Counted from the stretch's first letter, positions 24,774-35,582 are shown. The stretch: DNA of 64,000 bases from Microbacterium sp. Leaf288 (GCF_001422925.1 NZ_LMNI01000011.1:320515-384514); one strand, 5' to 3'. Made by a program: numbers and translations. Notes: generated by a model from the letters alone, not told the origin.

Positions 24774-25865
24774 ATGGCCGGGCCATCCCTGACGTGGGTC
24801 CCCGACATCCTGGGGGAGCCGTTCGAGCAGCTGACGCTGCCGCTCGGCGTGGACGGTGAGCACGGGCCGCTGGTCGCGACGCTGGTGCGCAGCATCCCGA
24901 ATCCGCTCCTGACCCTGTTCGCCCCGCTGCGCGACGTCGACGTGCTCTACGTGCACGGCTGGTCCGACTACTTCTTCCAGCGCGACCTCGCGCGGTTCTG
25001 GACGGGGCGCGGCGCGCGCTTCTACGCGCTCGACCTGCGTCGCTACGGGCGGAGCCTCCGGGACGGGCAGGCGCCCGGGTACGTCGACTCCCTCGATGAC
25101 TACGACGTCGACATCGCGGCCGCGCTGCACGCGATGGGACACGCCGCGGACACAGCCGGACAACCGCCGCCGACGGAACCGGACACGCGCGGCGGAGGTC
25201 GCAAGCTCGTCCTGATGGGGCACTCGACCGGGGGCCTCACCCTCACCCTCTGGGCGGCTCGGCACCCCGGCCGCGCGCACGCGGTCGTGCTGAACAGCCC
25301 GTGGCTCGAGCTCCAGCTGGGCACCCTGGGTCGTCAGGCACTGGCACCGCTGGTGGACATGCGGGCGAGGCTCGACCCGCGCGGCACGCAGCCCGCGGTC
25401 GACTTCGGGTTCTACACGCGCGCGCAGGACGAGATCGGCACCCTGCCGCACGACGAGCACCGCGCCGTCTGGCGGCCCGACCGGGGATTTCCGACGGCGC
25501 CGGGGTGGCTGTCGGCCGTGATGCAAGGGCATCGCCGCATCGCAGCCGGCGTCGACGTCGCGTGCCCGGCGCTGGTGCTGCTGTCGGTCGGCTCGACGCC
25601 GCCGCTGTCGTGGAGGGAGTCGATGACGTCGACGGACTCCGTGCTCGTCGTCGACGACATCGCCCGCGCCGCGACCCGCATCGGCGGGCTCGTCACGATC
25701 GCCCGCGTCGAGGGTGCGATCCACGACGTCTTCCTCTCCCGCCCCGCTCCTCGTGCGATCGCGTACGATGCTCTCGACCGCTGGGCTCGCGCGTACGTCG
25801 TACCGGACGAAGATGTCCCCCGAAGAGGGGACAGCGCTCTTGTGGACAGTCGGGTTAAGCTGTAG
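24774..25865 (+). CDS. alpha/beta hydrolase
   Basis: 363 residues, cytoplasmic alpha/beta hydrolase of the serine-aminopeptidase S33/lysophospholipase type. DVLYVHGWSDYFFQRDLARF gives the oxyanion HGW, LDLRRYGRS follows, and the nucleophile elbow LMGHSTGGLTLTLWAARHP (Ser in GHSTG) is intact; a C-terminal His lies in AIHDVFLSRP. An Asp/Pro-rich insertion before the elbow is of uncertain role. ATG 7 bases after TAGGCT (24761-24766), probably leaderless. Substrate unknown; lipid esters are possible. Confidence 0.85.
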   Translation: MAGPSLTWVPDILGEPFEQLTLPLGVDGEHGPLVATLVRSIPNPLLTLFAPLRDVDVLYVHGWSDYFFQRDLARFWTGRGARFYALDLRRYGRSLRDGQAPGYVDSLDDYDVDIAAALHAMGHAADTAGQPPPTEPDTRGGGRKLVLMGHSTGGLTLTLWAARHPGRAHAVVLNSPWLELQLGTLGRQALAPLVDMRARLDPRGTQPAVDFGFYTRAQDEIGTLPHDEHRAVWRPDRGFPTAPGWLSAVMQGHRRIAAGVDVACPALVLLSVGSTPPLSWRESMTSTDSVLVVDDIARAATRIGGLVTIARVEGAIHDVFLSRPAPRAIAYDALDRWARAYVVPDEDVPRRGDSALVDSRVKL

Positions 25866-25867
25866 GG

Positions 25868-26004
25868 GAGATGTCCCCAGCATCTCAGGGAAGGCCCTCC
25901 CCAAGAATCCTTCCCATCCGTCGTCACGCGCCGCTAACCGGGGGGTTGGTTGTGCGAGAGCAGACGACGACAGGCCCCGGGTGTCCCCAGCACCCGGGGC
26001 CTTT
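25868..26004 (+). ncRNA. 6C RNA-like small RNA with terminator
   Basis: Two perfect hairpins in tandem: GAGATG/CATCTC (25868-25873, 25881-25886) with loop TCCCCAG, and GGGAAGG/CCTTCCC (25888-25894, 25909-25915) with a C-rich 14-base loop CCCTCCCCAAGAAT. This is the layout of actinobacterial 6C RNA (two stems with C-rich loops). An 11-bp terminator stem (25973-25983, 25991-26001) with the same TCCCCAG loop and a TTTAT end closes a transcript of about 137 nt. TAAGCT at 25856-25861 can be the -10. 6C RNA acts on mRNAs through its C-rich loops in mycobacteria; targets here are unknown. Confidence 0.7.
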
Positions 26005-26024
26005 ATCGTTCCTGAGCCGGTCGC

Positions 26025-26501
26025 TCACTCCGCACGGCGGGCGAGCACGCGCACGAGGAGCACGTAGGTCGTGAGCGAGAGCACGTATCCGAGCAGGTAC
26101 ACGACGAGCTCCTGCGCGAGGAAGCGGCTGTAGTCGAGCGTGCCGTCGGTGACCGCCGGCGAGTTCTGGCTCAGCAGGTACGCGGCCGTCTGACCCGCGG
26201 CGAGGATGGCCAGCAGCGCCAGGACGGCGAGGAGCGCGAGCCAGATGCGGCTGCGCCACACGCGGCCCGCCGCGGCCATCGCCGTCGACGACGTCCAGTC
26301 CGGCACCTCCGGGTCGAGCCACCCGTTCACCCGAGGGATCAGGATGACCGCTGCGATGAACGCGGCATTGAGGATCGCGGTGCCGACACCGGCGGCTGAG
26401 CCCCCGTCGATGTCGCTGCGGACGAGCGAGGGGATGAGGAGGACGACCAGCACCGGCAGCGTCGCGACGACGGCCGACAACACGGCCCGGAGGAAGCGCA
26501 T
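26025..26501 (-). CDS. four-helix hypothetical membrane protein
   Basis: 158 residues with four predicted membrane helices (residues 3-24, 40-57, 83-103, 128-150) and little else. The second helix is followed by a short loop with PEVPDWTS. No family is recognised. ATG at 26501 lies 6 bases after TACACT on the minus strand, so it is probably leaderless. It ends just past the 6C RNA terminator and is divergent from the C-S lyase gene. Confidence 0.65.
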   Translation of the reverse strand: MRFLRAVLSAVVATLPVLVVLLIPSLVRSDIDGGSAAGVGTAILNAAFIAAVILIPRVNGWLDPEVPDWTSSTAMAAAGRVWRSRIWLALLAVLALLAILAAGQTAAYLLSQNSPAVTDGTLDYSRFLAQELVVYLLGYVLSLTTYVLLVRVLARRAE

Positions 26502-26548
26502 GGCCCGAGTGTAGGGTCAGTTTCCATCGCGATTGAGGAGCAACCACG

Positions 26549-27703
26549 ATGCCCACCCCCACGTCGGCCGACGCCATGACGACTCTCCGCCGGCGCACGA
26601 GCGAGAAGTGGGGCGTCTACGCCGACGACGTGCTGCCGATGTTCGTCGCCGAGATGGACTTCCCGCTGGCGCCGGCGATCAGGAAGGCGCTCCACGAGGC
26701 GATCGACCTGGGCGACACGGGCTACGTGAATCCTCTCGATCCCGGCACGCGGGAGGCGTTCCGCGATTACGCCGCGGCCGCGTGGGGATGGGAGCCGGAC
26801 ATCGGGCGGATGGGCATCACGACCGATGTCAGCGTCGTGATCGTGGAGACGCTCCGCCGACTGATCGATCCCGGCGACGGGGTCGTGATCACGCCCCCGA
26901 TCTATCCGCCGTTCTACGACCTCATCCCCGAGGCCGGCGGAGCCGTCGTCGAAGTGCCGCTGCACGACGACGGATCCTCGTACGCGCTCGACCTCGAGGG
27001 CATCGATCGCGCACTGGCGGCGGGCGCGAAGGGCGTGCTGCTGTGCAGCCCGCACAATCCCGTCGGACTGGTCCACGACCGGGCGACCCTCGAAGAGCTC
27101 TCCCGGATCGTCGCCCGCCACGACGGATTCGTCGTCTCGGACGAGATCCACGCACCGCTCACCCATCACGGCGTCGAGTTCACGCCGTACCTCACCGTCT
27201 CGGCGCAGGCGCAGGCCCACGGGATCGCCGCAGAGTCGGCAAGCAAGGCATTCAACCTCGCCGGGTTGAAGACGGCGCTGTTCGTGTCTGCGTCGGACCG
27301 CATGACCGACCTCATCCGCTCGCTGCCGGAGGAGGTCACCTTCCGGGCGGGGCAGTTCGGGCTGATCGCGACGCGGGAAGGGTTCGCCCACAGCCGCGAG
27401 TGGCTCGACGGCACGATCGCCGCGGTGCAGGGCAACGCCGACCATCTCGAGGCCGAACTCGCCGCGCACCTGCCCGCGGTGCGACTTCGGCGCCCCTCGG
27501 CGAGTTACCTGGCGTGGCTGGACATGTCCGCTCTGGGCTGGGGAGACGATCCCGCCGTCATCGCCGAAGAGCGCGCACGTGTGGCGCTGTCGAGCGGACC
27601 GAGGTTCGGTCGGCAAGGCGCGGGGTATGCCCGGATGAACCTCGCCTGCTCGCCCGACACGATCACCGAGGCGGTAAGACGGCTCGCGAGCGTGACCGTC
27701 TGA
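26549..27703 (+). CDS. MalY/PatB-type PLP-dependent C-S lyase
   Basis: 384 residues, fold type I PLP enzyme. It starts with the subfamily pattern RRTSEKWGVYADDVLPMFVAEMDFPLAPAI, then ITPPIYPPFYDLI, LCSPHNPVGLVHDR, SDEIHAPLTHHGVEFTP and the PLP Lys region ESASKAFNLAGLKTAL. These mark MalY/PatB cystathionine beta-lyases, not classical transaminases. The Arg near the C-terminus (YARMNLACS) binds the substrate carboxylate. An RBS (TTGAGGAG) lies upstream. A role in methionine metabolism or cysteine-conjugate cleavage is likely; regulation of the nearby maltose genes, as by E. coli MalY, is possible but unsupported. Confidence 0.9.
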   Translation: MPTPTSADAMTTLRRRTSEKWGVYADDVLPMFVAEMDFPLAPAIRKALHEAIDLGDTGYVNPLDPGTREAFRDYAAAAWGWEPDIGRMGITTDVSVVIVETLRRLIDPGDGVVITPPIYPPFYDLIPEAGGAVVEVPLHDDGSSYALDLEGIDRALAAGAKGVLLCSPHNPVGLVHDRATLEELSRIVARHDGFVVSDEIHAPLTHHGVEFTPYLTVSAQAQAHGIAAESASKAFNLAGLKTALFVSASDRMTDLIRSLPEEVTFRAGQFGLIATREGFAHSREWLDGTIAAVQGNADHLEAELAAHLPAVRLRRPSASYLAWLDMSALGWGDDPAVIAEERARVALSSGPRFGRQGAGYARMNLACSPDTITEAVRRLASVTV

Positions 27704-27730
27704 AGAGTCTCAGCCCGATCGCGGCTCGCG

Positions 27731-28219
27731 TCAGCGGTAGTTGACGAACTGGAGGTCGACGTCGAGGTCGGACGCCTTCAGCAGGCGCTGAACCTCCTGC
27801 AGGTCGTCGCGGGACTTCGACTGCACGCGCAGCTCGTCGCCCTGGATCTGCGACTTGACGCCCTTGGGCCCCTCATCGCGGATGATCTTCGAGATCTTCT
27901 TCGCGTTCTCCGACGAGATGCCGTCCTTGATCGTCGAGACGATCCGGTACTCCTTGCCGCTGGCGAAAGGCTCGCCCGAATCGAGGGACTTCAGCGAGAT
28001 GCCGCGCTTGATGAGCTTCGACTGGAAGACGTCGAGCACGGCCTTCGCGCGCTCCTCGGTGCTGGCCTTGATGAGCACGGACTCACCGCTCCACTCGACG
28101 GAGGCCCCGGTGCCCTTGAAGTCGTAGCGCTGCTCGATCTCTTTGCGGGCCTGATTGAGGGCGTTCTCCGCCTCCTGGTGGTCGACCTTGCTGACGATGT
28201 CGAACGAAGAATCTGCCAT
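27731..28219 (-). CDS. YajQ family nucleotide-binding protein
   Basis: 162 residues, full-length YajQ (DUF520): [20 protein letters not shown] at the N-terminus, [13 protein letters not shown], then [21 protein letters not shown] and the C-terminal repeat [23 protein letters not shown]. Members bind nucleotides, including cyclic-di-GMP in some bacteria. I use the ATG at 28219; longer versions run into the maltose promoter region. It is divergent from the maltose operon. Confidence 0.93.
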   Translation of the reverse strand: MADSSFDIVSKVDHQEAENALNQARKEIEQRYDFKGTGASVEWSGESVLIKASTEERAKAVLDVFQSKLIKRGISLKSLDSGEPFASGKEYRIVSTIKDGISSENAKKISKIIRDEGPKGVKSQIQGDELRVQSKSRDDLQEVQRLLKASDLDVDLQFVNYR

Positions 28220-28270
28220 GGCGGGCAGTCTATCGGCGGCTCCCGTGCAGCGCGGGAGGACGGATGCTGC

Positions 28271-28284
28271 TGCAAGCGGTTCCA
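28271..28284. promoter_or_regulatory. LacI-type operator 1 of the maltose operon
   Basis: TGCAAGCGGTTCCA fits the LacI/MalR operator pattern with central CG (AAGCGNTT). It lies about 200 bases before the maltose-binding gene and just upstream of yajQ. Confidence 0.6.
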
Positions 28285-28298
28285 GTCGGATCTCCATG

Positions 28299-28312
28299 TG
28301 CAAGCGATTCCA
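28299..28312. promoter_or_regulatory. LacI-type operator 2 of the maltose operon
   Basis: TGCAAGCGATTCCA is the same 14-mer as operator 1 with one change and starts 28 bases from it, which is close to three helical turns. Confidence 0.65.
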
Positions 28313-28386
28313 TGCGGGCGCTGAAAGTCACGGCGAGGTATCGATCCGAGCCCGATGTTGCCATATGCAGTCTGCTGAGTTACAAA

Positions 28387-28400
28387 TGTAAGCGCTTGCA
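28387..28400. promoter_or_regulatory. LacI-type operator 3 of the maltose operon
   Basis: TGTAAGCGCTTGCA is nearly a perfect palindrome and the strongest of the three sites. It lies 86 bases before the start codon of the binding protein, where a bound LacI-type repressor would block transcription. No LacI gene is in the window. Confidence 0.75.
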
Positions 28401-28485
28401 TTTCCGCAGGCGAGAGTCGAACCCGCACCGTCGCGACCGACAGTGCGGCCGGACTCACTCAGCACTCCAGAGAGGCACTGCACCG

Positions 28486-29715
28486 ATGAAGGTGAACAAG
28501 AAGAGCTGGCTCGCGCTCGGCGGTCTCGCCGTCGCGTCGATCGTCCTCGCGGGTTGCGCGGGCAGCGGTGACGACACCGGTTCGACCGACGAGGGCGACG
28601 CCACGTCGACGCTGACCGTCTGGGTCGACTCCGAGCGCGTGGACGCGCTGAAGGGCGCCGCCGACGCGTACAGCGAGAAGACCGGTGTCAAGGTCGACCT
28701 CGTCGGCAAGGACGTCGGCAAGATCAAGGACGACTTCATCCAGCAGGCGCCGACGGGCAAGGGCCCCGACGTGGTCATGGGTGCGCATGACTGGCTGGGC
28801 GAGCTCTCGACCAACGGCGTCGTGGCGCCGATCGAGCTCGGCGACACCGCCGGCGACTACCTCCCGGTCGCGCTCCAGGCCTCGAACTACGACGGCACCA
28901 CCTACATGCTCCCGTACGCGGTCGAGAACATCGCGATCCTCCGCAACGCCGACATCATCCCCGAGCCGGCCACGAGCTTCGACGACATGATCGCCAAGGG
29001 CCAGGCCGCAGGCCTCACCACGCCCTTCGTCGTGGAGCAGGGCGTCGAGGGCAACCCGTACCACCTGTACCCGTTCCAGACGGCGTTCGGCGCTCCGGTG
29101 TTCGGCACCGACGCCGAGGGCAATTACGACCCGACCGACCTGCAGATGGGCAGCGAGGGCGGCTTCCAGTTCGCCAGCTGGCTCGGCGCCCAGGGTGCCG
29201 CGGGCAACTTCAACACCGACATCGACGGTGACATCGCCAAGACCAAGTTCCTCGAGGGCGAGTCGGCCTTCTGGCTCACCGGCCCGTGGAACGTCGGCAC
29301 GGCCACCGACGCCGGCATCAACGTCGCGATCGACACGATCCCGAGCCCGACCGGCGCCCCGGCCCAGCCGTTCGCCGGTGTGAAGGGCTTCTTCGTGAGC
29401 TCGGAGTCCGACAACAAGGTCGCCGCGAACGACTTCCTCGTCAACTACATCGGCACCGAGGACGTCCAGCTCGAGCTGTTCAAGGCCGGCAACATCCTGC
29501 CCGCCCTCACCGCCGCTGCCGACACGGCGGCGTCCGACCCGATCATCGCCGGCTTCCAGGCCGTCGGCGCCGACGCGGTGCCGATGCCCGCGATCCCGGC
29601 CATGGGTTCGGTCTGGCAGTACTGGGGCATCGCCGAGGCCGCCATCATCAACGGCGAGGACCCGACGACGACGTGGCAGAAGCTCGTCGACGACGTGAGC
29701 GCCGCCATCAAGTAA
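28486..29715 (+). CDS. malE: maltose/maltodextrin ABC transporter substrate-binding lipoprotein
   Basis: 409 residues. Signal peptide with lipobox VLAGCAG (Cys near residue 24), then a Gly/Asp/Thr linker and the family-1 solute-binding fold: STLTVWVDSERVDALKGAADA, VDLVGKDVGKIKDDFIQQAPTGKGPDVVMGAHDWLGEL, YMLPYAVENIAIL, ESAFWLTGPWNV and a C-terminal WQKLVDDVSAAIK helix. These resemble MalE-type proteins. It is anchored outside the membrane and delivers sugar to MalFG. First gene of an operon with permeases and a GH13 enzyme. No MsmK-type ATPase gene is present, so a shared ATPase is probably encoded elsewhere. Confidence 0.92.
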   Translation: MKVNKKSWLALGGLAVASIVLAGCAGSGDDTGSTDEGDATSTLTVWVDSERVDALKGAADAYSEKTGVKVDLVGKDVGKIKDDFIQQAPTGKGPDVVMGAHDWLGELSTNGVVAPIELGDTAGDYLPVALQASNYDGTTYMLPYAVENIAILRNADIIPEPATSFDDMIAKGQAAGLTTPFVVEQGVEGNPYHLYPFQTAFGAPVFGTDAEGNYDPTDLQMGSEGGFQFASWLGAQGAAGNFNTDIDGDIAKTKFLEGESAFWLTGPWNVGTATDAGINVAIDTIPSPTGAPAQPFAGVKGFFVSSESDNKVAANDFLVNYIGTEDVQLELFKAGNILPALTAAADTAASDPIIAGFQAVGADAVPMPAIPAMGSVWQYWGIAEAAIINGEDPTTTWQKLVDDVSAAIK

Positions 29716-29797
29716 CACCCTGCGGTCGAAAGACCGCGACAGGCGACCGGGACGGATGCCGCGGCATCCGTCCCGGTCCCGATCTCGAGGACGATCG

Positions 29798-31417
<1,620 letters not shown>

Positions 31418-31418
31418 C

Positions 31419-32429
31419 ATGTCTGAGTCCCAGGACCGTCTCGCTCACCCTGACAAGACCGTCGCCCGGAACGCGACCCTCGCCGTCGCCGCCGGCGGCA
31501 CCGCCGCGCAGTTCGAGACCGAGGTGGGCGGCATGGCGCCGTCCCCCAAGGCCGACAAGCCCGCTCGCCGTCGCCCCTTCGGAAAGTGGTTCCGCGACAC
31601 CGGCTGGCGCCACGTCGTCGCGATCATCGGCTCGATCTTCGCGATCTTCCCGCTCGTGTACGTGCTGTCGTCGTCGCTGAACGGCAACGGAACGCTGACG
31701 GGAAGCAACCAGCTGTTCTCCTCGATCAGCCTCGACGCGTATGTCCGCATCCTCACGAACCCGCAGGTGCCGTACGGCCAGTGGTTCGTGAACACGATGA
31801 TCGTGGCGCTGATCACCGGATTCTCGATGGTGTTCATCGGCGCGCTCGCCGCCTACGCGTTCTCGCGCATGCGCTTCAGCGGACGCCGCGTCGGGCTCAT
31901 CACGATCGTCGTGGTGCAGATGTTCCCGCAGATGCTCGCCGTGGTCGCGATCTTCCTCATGTTCAGCGCGATCAGCGACTGGTTCCCCGCGATCGGGCTC
32001 AACACCCTGAGCGGTCTGATCCTCATCTACCTCGGCGGCGCGCTGGGCGTGAACACGTATCTCATGTACGGGTTCTTCAACACGATCCCGCGTGAACTCG
32101 ACGAGGCGGCGAAGATCGACGGTGCAGGACACGCGCGCATCTTCTTCACGATCATCCTGCGCCTGGTCGCGCCGATCCTCGCCGTCGTCGGCCTGCTGTC
32201 GTTCATCGGTCTCATCAACGAGTACATGATCGCGAGCGTGCTGCTGATCGATCCCGACAAGCAGACGCTCATCGTCGGACTCACGAAGCTCGTCTCCAAC
32301 CCGCGCTACGCGGACTGGTCGGCCTTCGCGGCCGGTGCGGTGATGGCGGCGATCCCTGTCGTCATCGTCTTCCTGCTGCTGCAGAAGTACATCGTCGGCG
32401 GCCTCACCGCCGGCGCCACGAAGGGCTGA
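31419..32429 (+). CDS. malG: maltose/maltodextrin ABC transporter permease MalG
   Basis: 336 residues, six helices. EAA loop NTIPRELDEAAKIDGAGHARIFF, plus MVFIGALAAYAFSRMRFSGRR and IVVVQMFPQMLAVVAIFLMF, as in MalG. The N-terminal 60 residues are a hydrophilic cytoplasmic extension longer than in E. coli MalG. It pairs with MalF; the next gene, a GH13 enzyme, is separated by a 15-bp perfect hairpin. Confidence 0.93.
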   Translation: MSESQDRLAHPDKTVARNATLAVAAGGTAAQFETEVGGMAPSPKADKPARRRPFGKWFRDTGWRHVVAIIGSIFAIFPLVYVLSSSLNGNGTLTGSNQLFSSISLDAYVRILTNPQVPYGQWFVNTMIVALITGFSMVFIGALAAYAFSRMRFSGRRVGLITIVVVQMFPQMLAVVAIFLMFSAISDWFPAIGLNTLSGLILIYLGGALGVNTYLMYGFFNTIPRELDEAAKIDGAGHARIFFTIILRLVAPILAVVGLLSFIGLINEYMIASVLLIDPDKQTLIVGLTKLVSNPRYADWSAFAAGAVMAAIPVVIVFLLLQKYIVGGLTAGATKG

Positions 32430-32447
32430 TCGCGCACAGCTGATCCG

Positions 32448-32492
32448 AGAGCGGATGCTGCGCCGGCTGCGTGCTGTCGCAGCATCCGCTCT
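32448..32492 (+). other. intercistronic hairpin in the maltose operon
   Basis: AGAGCGGATGCTGCG (32448-32462) and its perfect reverse complement (32478-32492) enclose a 15-base loop. There is no T run, so it is more likely an mRNA-stabilising or partial-termination element between malG and the GH13 gene than a full terminator. Confidence 0.65.
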
Positions 32493-32543
32493 GCGATGAT
32501 CGAGGCGAGCACCGCCACCGCCCGCCTGACGAAAGGCCGAGCC

Positions 32544-34535
32544 ATGACGACCCTCCTCCCTCACCATGACGGCTCGCCGCTGTACGTGTCCGACCTCGCG
32601 CCGCAGCTCGGCGACGTGGTCACCGTGCGGCTGCGCGTGCCGGCGGGCTACGGCCCCCTCGCGGCGGTGCGCACGAGGTCCAATCCCGATCACGAGCCGG
32701 AATGGACGGATGCTGCCCCCCTCGGCTCCGCCGACGGCTGGGAGTGGTGGGAGGCACCCGTCACCGTGCGCAACCCGCGGCACGGCTACCGCTGGGTGCT
32801 CGTGCACAGTGCCGATGGTGGTGGTGACGGGCGGGTGGAGTGGCTGAACCAGACCGGCCTCCACGCGATCGAGACCCTCGACGCCGAGGACTTCGCGCTC
32901 GTCGCGTACCCGGCGCCCCCGACGTGGCTCACCGACTCCGTGATGTACCAGGTGTTCCCCGACCGCTTCGCGCGGTCGGCGCAGGCCGACACGCACCCGA
33001 CCCCGGACTGGGCGATCCCGGCGACCTGGGACGACCCCGTCGACCCCGTCGTGCCGGCGCGCTCGCAGCAGTTCTACGGCGGCGACCTCGAGGGCGTCAT
33101 CGAGAAGCTCGACCACCTCGTCTCGCTGGGCGTCAACCTGCTCTACCTCACGCCGATCTTCCCTGCGGCGTCCAACCACCGCTACGACGCGTCGAGCTTC
33201 GACCGCGTCGACCCGCTCCTCGGCGGCGATGAGGCCTACGTCCGGCTGATCGAGGCGGCGCATGCCCGCGGCATCCGTGTCATCGGCGATCTCACGAGCA
33301 ACCACTCGGGCGATCGGCACGAGTGGTTCCAGGCGGCGCTCGGCCACCCCGGCGCCCCGGAGGAGGAGTTCTACTACTTCACGGATGACGCGAACACCCG
33401 GTACGAGTCGTGGCTCGGCGTGCCGAGTCTGCCCAAGTTCAACTGGGCGTCGCAGGAGCTGCGCCACCGGTTCATCGAAGGCCCCGACTCCGTCGTCGCG
33501 ATGTGGCTCAAGCCGCCGTACTCGGCTGACGGCTGGCGCATCGACGTCGCCAACATGACCGGCCGCCTCGGCTCCGTCGACCTCAACGCCGAGGTGCGGC
33601 AGCTGCTGCGGCGCACGATGATCGAGATCAACCCCGACACGATCCTGCTGGGGGAGTCGACCAACGACGCCGCGAGCGACCTGCAGGGCGACGGCTGGCA
33701 CGGCGCCATGACGTACCCGTCGTTCACGCGGCCGGTGTGGGGGTGGCTGTCCGAGCCGACCCACGCGCCGTACCTCACGTACGACGGCCGTGAGGCGACC
33801 GAGCCGTGGTTCTTCACGCAGCCGATCGGCGGCATCCCGCGATACACCGCGCGGCAGTTCGTCGACGCCGTGGTGCGCTTCACCGCCGGCATCCCGTGGC
33901 GTGTGCGGCTCGGCAACATGCAGCCGCTCGACACGCACGACACCGGGCGCTTCGCTACCAACGCGGCGCCCGGAACGGTGCCGGTCGCGGCAGGCCTCAT
34001 GATGACGCTCCCGGGCCTGCCTGTGATCTTCGCGGGCGACGAGTTCGGCCTCGTCGGGGTCGACGGCGAGGCGAGCCGCACCCCGATCCCGTGGGGCACC
34101 GAAGGCGAGCCGGCGGTGGCCGAACGGCTCGCGCTCTACCGCGAGCTCGTCGCGCTGCGGCACGCGCACCCGGTCCTGTCGACCGGTGGCCTGCGCTGGG
34201 TGCATGTCGACGACGAGTCCGTCGTGTTCGTGCGGGAGGCCGTCGACGAGACGCTGCTCGTGCTGGCGGCGAAGGGCGACGCGGATGCCGAGATCCCGGC
34301 GGGCGCCCTCCCGGGCGCCGCTGCGGCCGAGCCGCTCGTCGGCGACGCGACTCTCGCGGTGGCCGGCGACGGGGCGGTGCTGCTGTCGGCCGACGGGCCC
34401 GCGTTCGCGGTGTGGCGGCTCGCGGGCGTCGAGGTGCCCGCACCCGAGCCGGAGGCGGCGACGGCGGACGAGGTGTCGCGAGGCGTGGTGTCGGCCGACG
34501 AGACCACTCCCGCGGAGCAGGTCGAGTCCGCCTGA
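32544..34535 (+). CDS. GH13 alpha-glucanase (neopullulanase/cyclomaltodextrinase-like)
   Basis: 663 residues. An N-terminal beta-rich domain (1-125) precedes the GH13 barrel: DSVMYQVFPDRFAR, NLLYLTPIFPAASNHRYDA, VIGDLTSNHSGD, the nucleophile region DGWRIDVANMTGRLG, the acid/base region ILLGESTND and LDTHDTGRF. The C-terminal domain ends in a hydrophilic Glu/Ala tail. No signal peptide, so it degrades imported maltodextrins in the cytoplasm. GAAAGG upstream is the RBS for the ATG at 32544. It is the last gene of the maltose operon; exact specificity (alpha-1,4, alpha-1,6, cyclodextrins) is not decided by these motifs. Confidence 0.9.
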   Translation: MTTLLPHHDGSPLYVSDLAPQLGDVVTVRLRVPAGYGPLAAVRTRSNPDHEPEWTDAAPLGSADGWEWWEAPVTVRNPRHGYRWVLVHSADGGGDGRVEWLNQTGLHAIETLDAEDFALVAYPAPPTWLTDSVMYQVFPDRFARSAQADTHPTPDWAIPATWDDPVDPVVPARSQQFYGGDLEGVIEKLDHLVSLGVNLLYLTPIFPAASNHRYDASSFDRVDPLLGGDEAYVRLIEAAHARGIRVIGDLTSNHSGDRHEWFQAALGHPGAPEEEFYYFTDDANTRYESWLGVPSLPKFNWASQELRHRFIEGPDSVVAMWLKPPYSADGWRIDVANMTGRLGSVDLNAEVRQLLRRTMIEINPDTILLGESTNDAASDLQGDGWHGAMTYPSFTRPVWGWLSEPTHAPYLTYDGREATEPWFFTQPIGGIPRYTARQFVDAVVRFTAGIPWRVRLGNMQPLDTHDTGRFATNAAPGTVPVAAGLMMTLPGLPVIFAGDEFGLVGVDGEASRTPIPWGTEGEPAVAERLALYRELVALRHAHPVLSTGGLRWVHVDDESVVFVREAVDETLLVLAAKGDADAEIPAGALPGAAAAEPLVGDATLAVAGDGAVLLSADGPAFAVWRLAGVEVPAPEPEAATADEVSRGVVSADETTPAEQVESA

Positions 34536-34599
34536 CGACACCGGCGCGGACTGTGGACAACCGTGACACGCAGTCGCATCGTTTGGCACACTGAGTCCC

Positions 34600-35508
34600 A
34601 TGTCAGAGTTGACCACCATCGGCCTGCCCGTGGCCCTCGGAATCATCATGTTCGGGCTCGGCCTGAGCCTCACCCTCGGCGACTTCGCCCGCGTCCTCAA
34701 GCAGCCGAAGGCGGTGGTCGTCGCGCTGCTGTGCCAGCTCGTGCTGCTGCCCCTGATCTGCTTCGGGCTGGTGCTCGCGTTCCAGCTGCCGCCGATCCTC
34801 GCCGTCGGCATGATGATGCTCGCGGCGTCGCCGGGCGGCACCACCGCCAACCTCTACAGCCACCTGTTCCGGGGCGACGTGGCCCTGAACATTTCCCTCA
34901 CGGCCGTGAACTCGGTGATCGCCGTGTTCACGCTCCCGCTCATCACCAACCTCGCGATCCTCTACTTCGACCCGTTCGACGACCAGCTGGGTCTGCAGTG
35001 GGCGAAGACGCTCGAAGTCTTCGCGATCGTGCTGCTGCCGGTGGCGCTCGGCATGATCGTGCGCCGCTTCTGGCCGCGCTTCGCGAAGGCGATGGACAAG
35101 CCGGTGCGCATCGCGTCGGTGATCATCCTCGTCGTCGTGATCGCCGGCGCCGTCGCGCAGAACTGGGCGCTGCTGCTCGAGAACTTCGGCCGCCTCTCGC
35201 TCATCACGATCGTGTTCTGCCTCGTCAGCCTCACGATCGGCTACTTCGCGCCGCGCCTGGTCAAGGTCGGCAGGCGGCAGTCGATCGCGTCGTCGTTCGA
35301 GATCGGCATCCACAACGCGACGCTCGCGATCGTCATCGCGGTCAGCGTGCTCGGCTCGGATGAGCTGTCGCTTCCGGCTGCGGTGTACGGCGTGCTGATG
35401 TTCTTCATCGCTTTCGGATTCGGCTTCCTGATCCGCGATCGATCCGGCGCCGCCGAGGAGCCGTCGCCCGACGCCGCGGATGACGTCGCCACCCCCACGT
35501 CGGCGTGA
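34600..35508 (+). CDS. bile acid:sodium symporter (BASS) family transporter
   Basis: 302 residues with about nine to ten membrane helices. BASS signatures: FGLGLSLTLGDFARVLKQPKAV, then MLAASPGGTTANLYSHLFRGDVALN and EIGIHNATLAIVIAVSVLG. Members import organic anions such as pantoate or 2-keto acids with sodium; the substrate is unknown. A CACACT hexamer 7 bases before the ATG could allow a leaderless start. The polar C-terminal tail is Asp/Ala-rich. Confidence 0.9.
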   Translation: MSELTTIGLPVALGIIMFGLGLSLTLGDFARVLKQPKAVVVALLCQLVLLPLICFGLVLAFQLPPILAVGMMMLAASPGGTTANLYSHLFRGDVALNISLTAVNSVIAVFTLPLITNLAILYFDPFDDQLGLQWAKTLEVFAIVLLPVALGMIVRRFWPRFAKAMDKPVRIASVIILVVVIAGAVAQNWALLLENFGRLSLITIVFCLVSLTIGYFAPRLVKVGRRQSIASSFEIGIHNATLAIVIAVSVLGSDELSLPAAVYGVLMFFIAFGFGFLIRDRSGAAEEPSPDAADDVATPTSA

Positions 35509-35582
35509 TCCGTCGTCTGCGGGTCGCCGCGGCCCCCACGGCCTCGCGGCCCCCGGCCTCGCGGCCCCCGCGGCCCCCGGCC

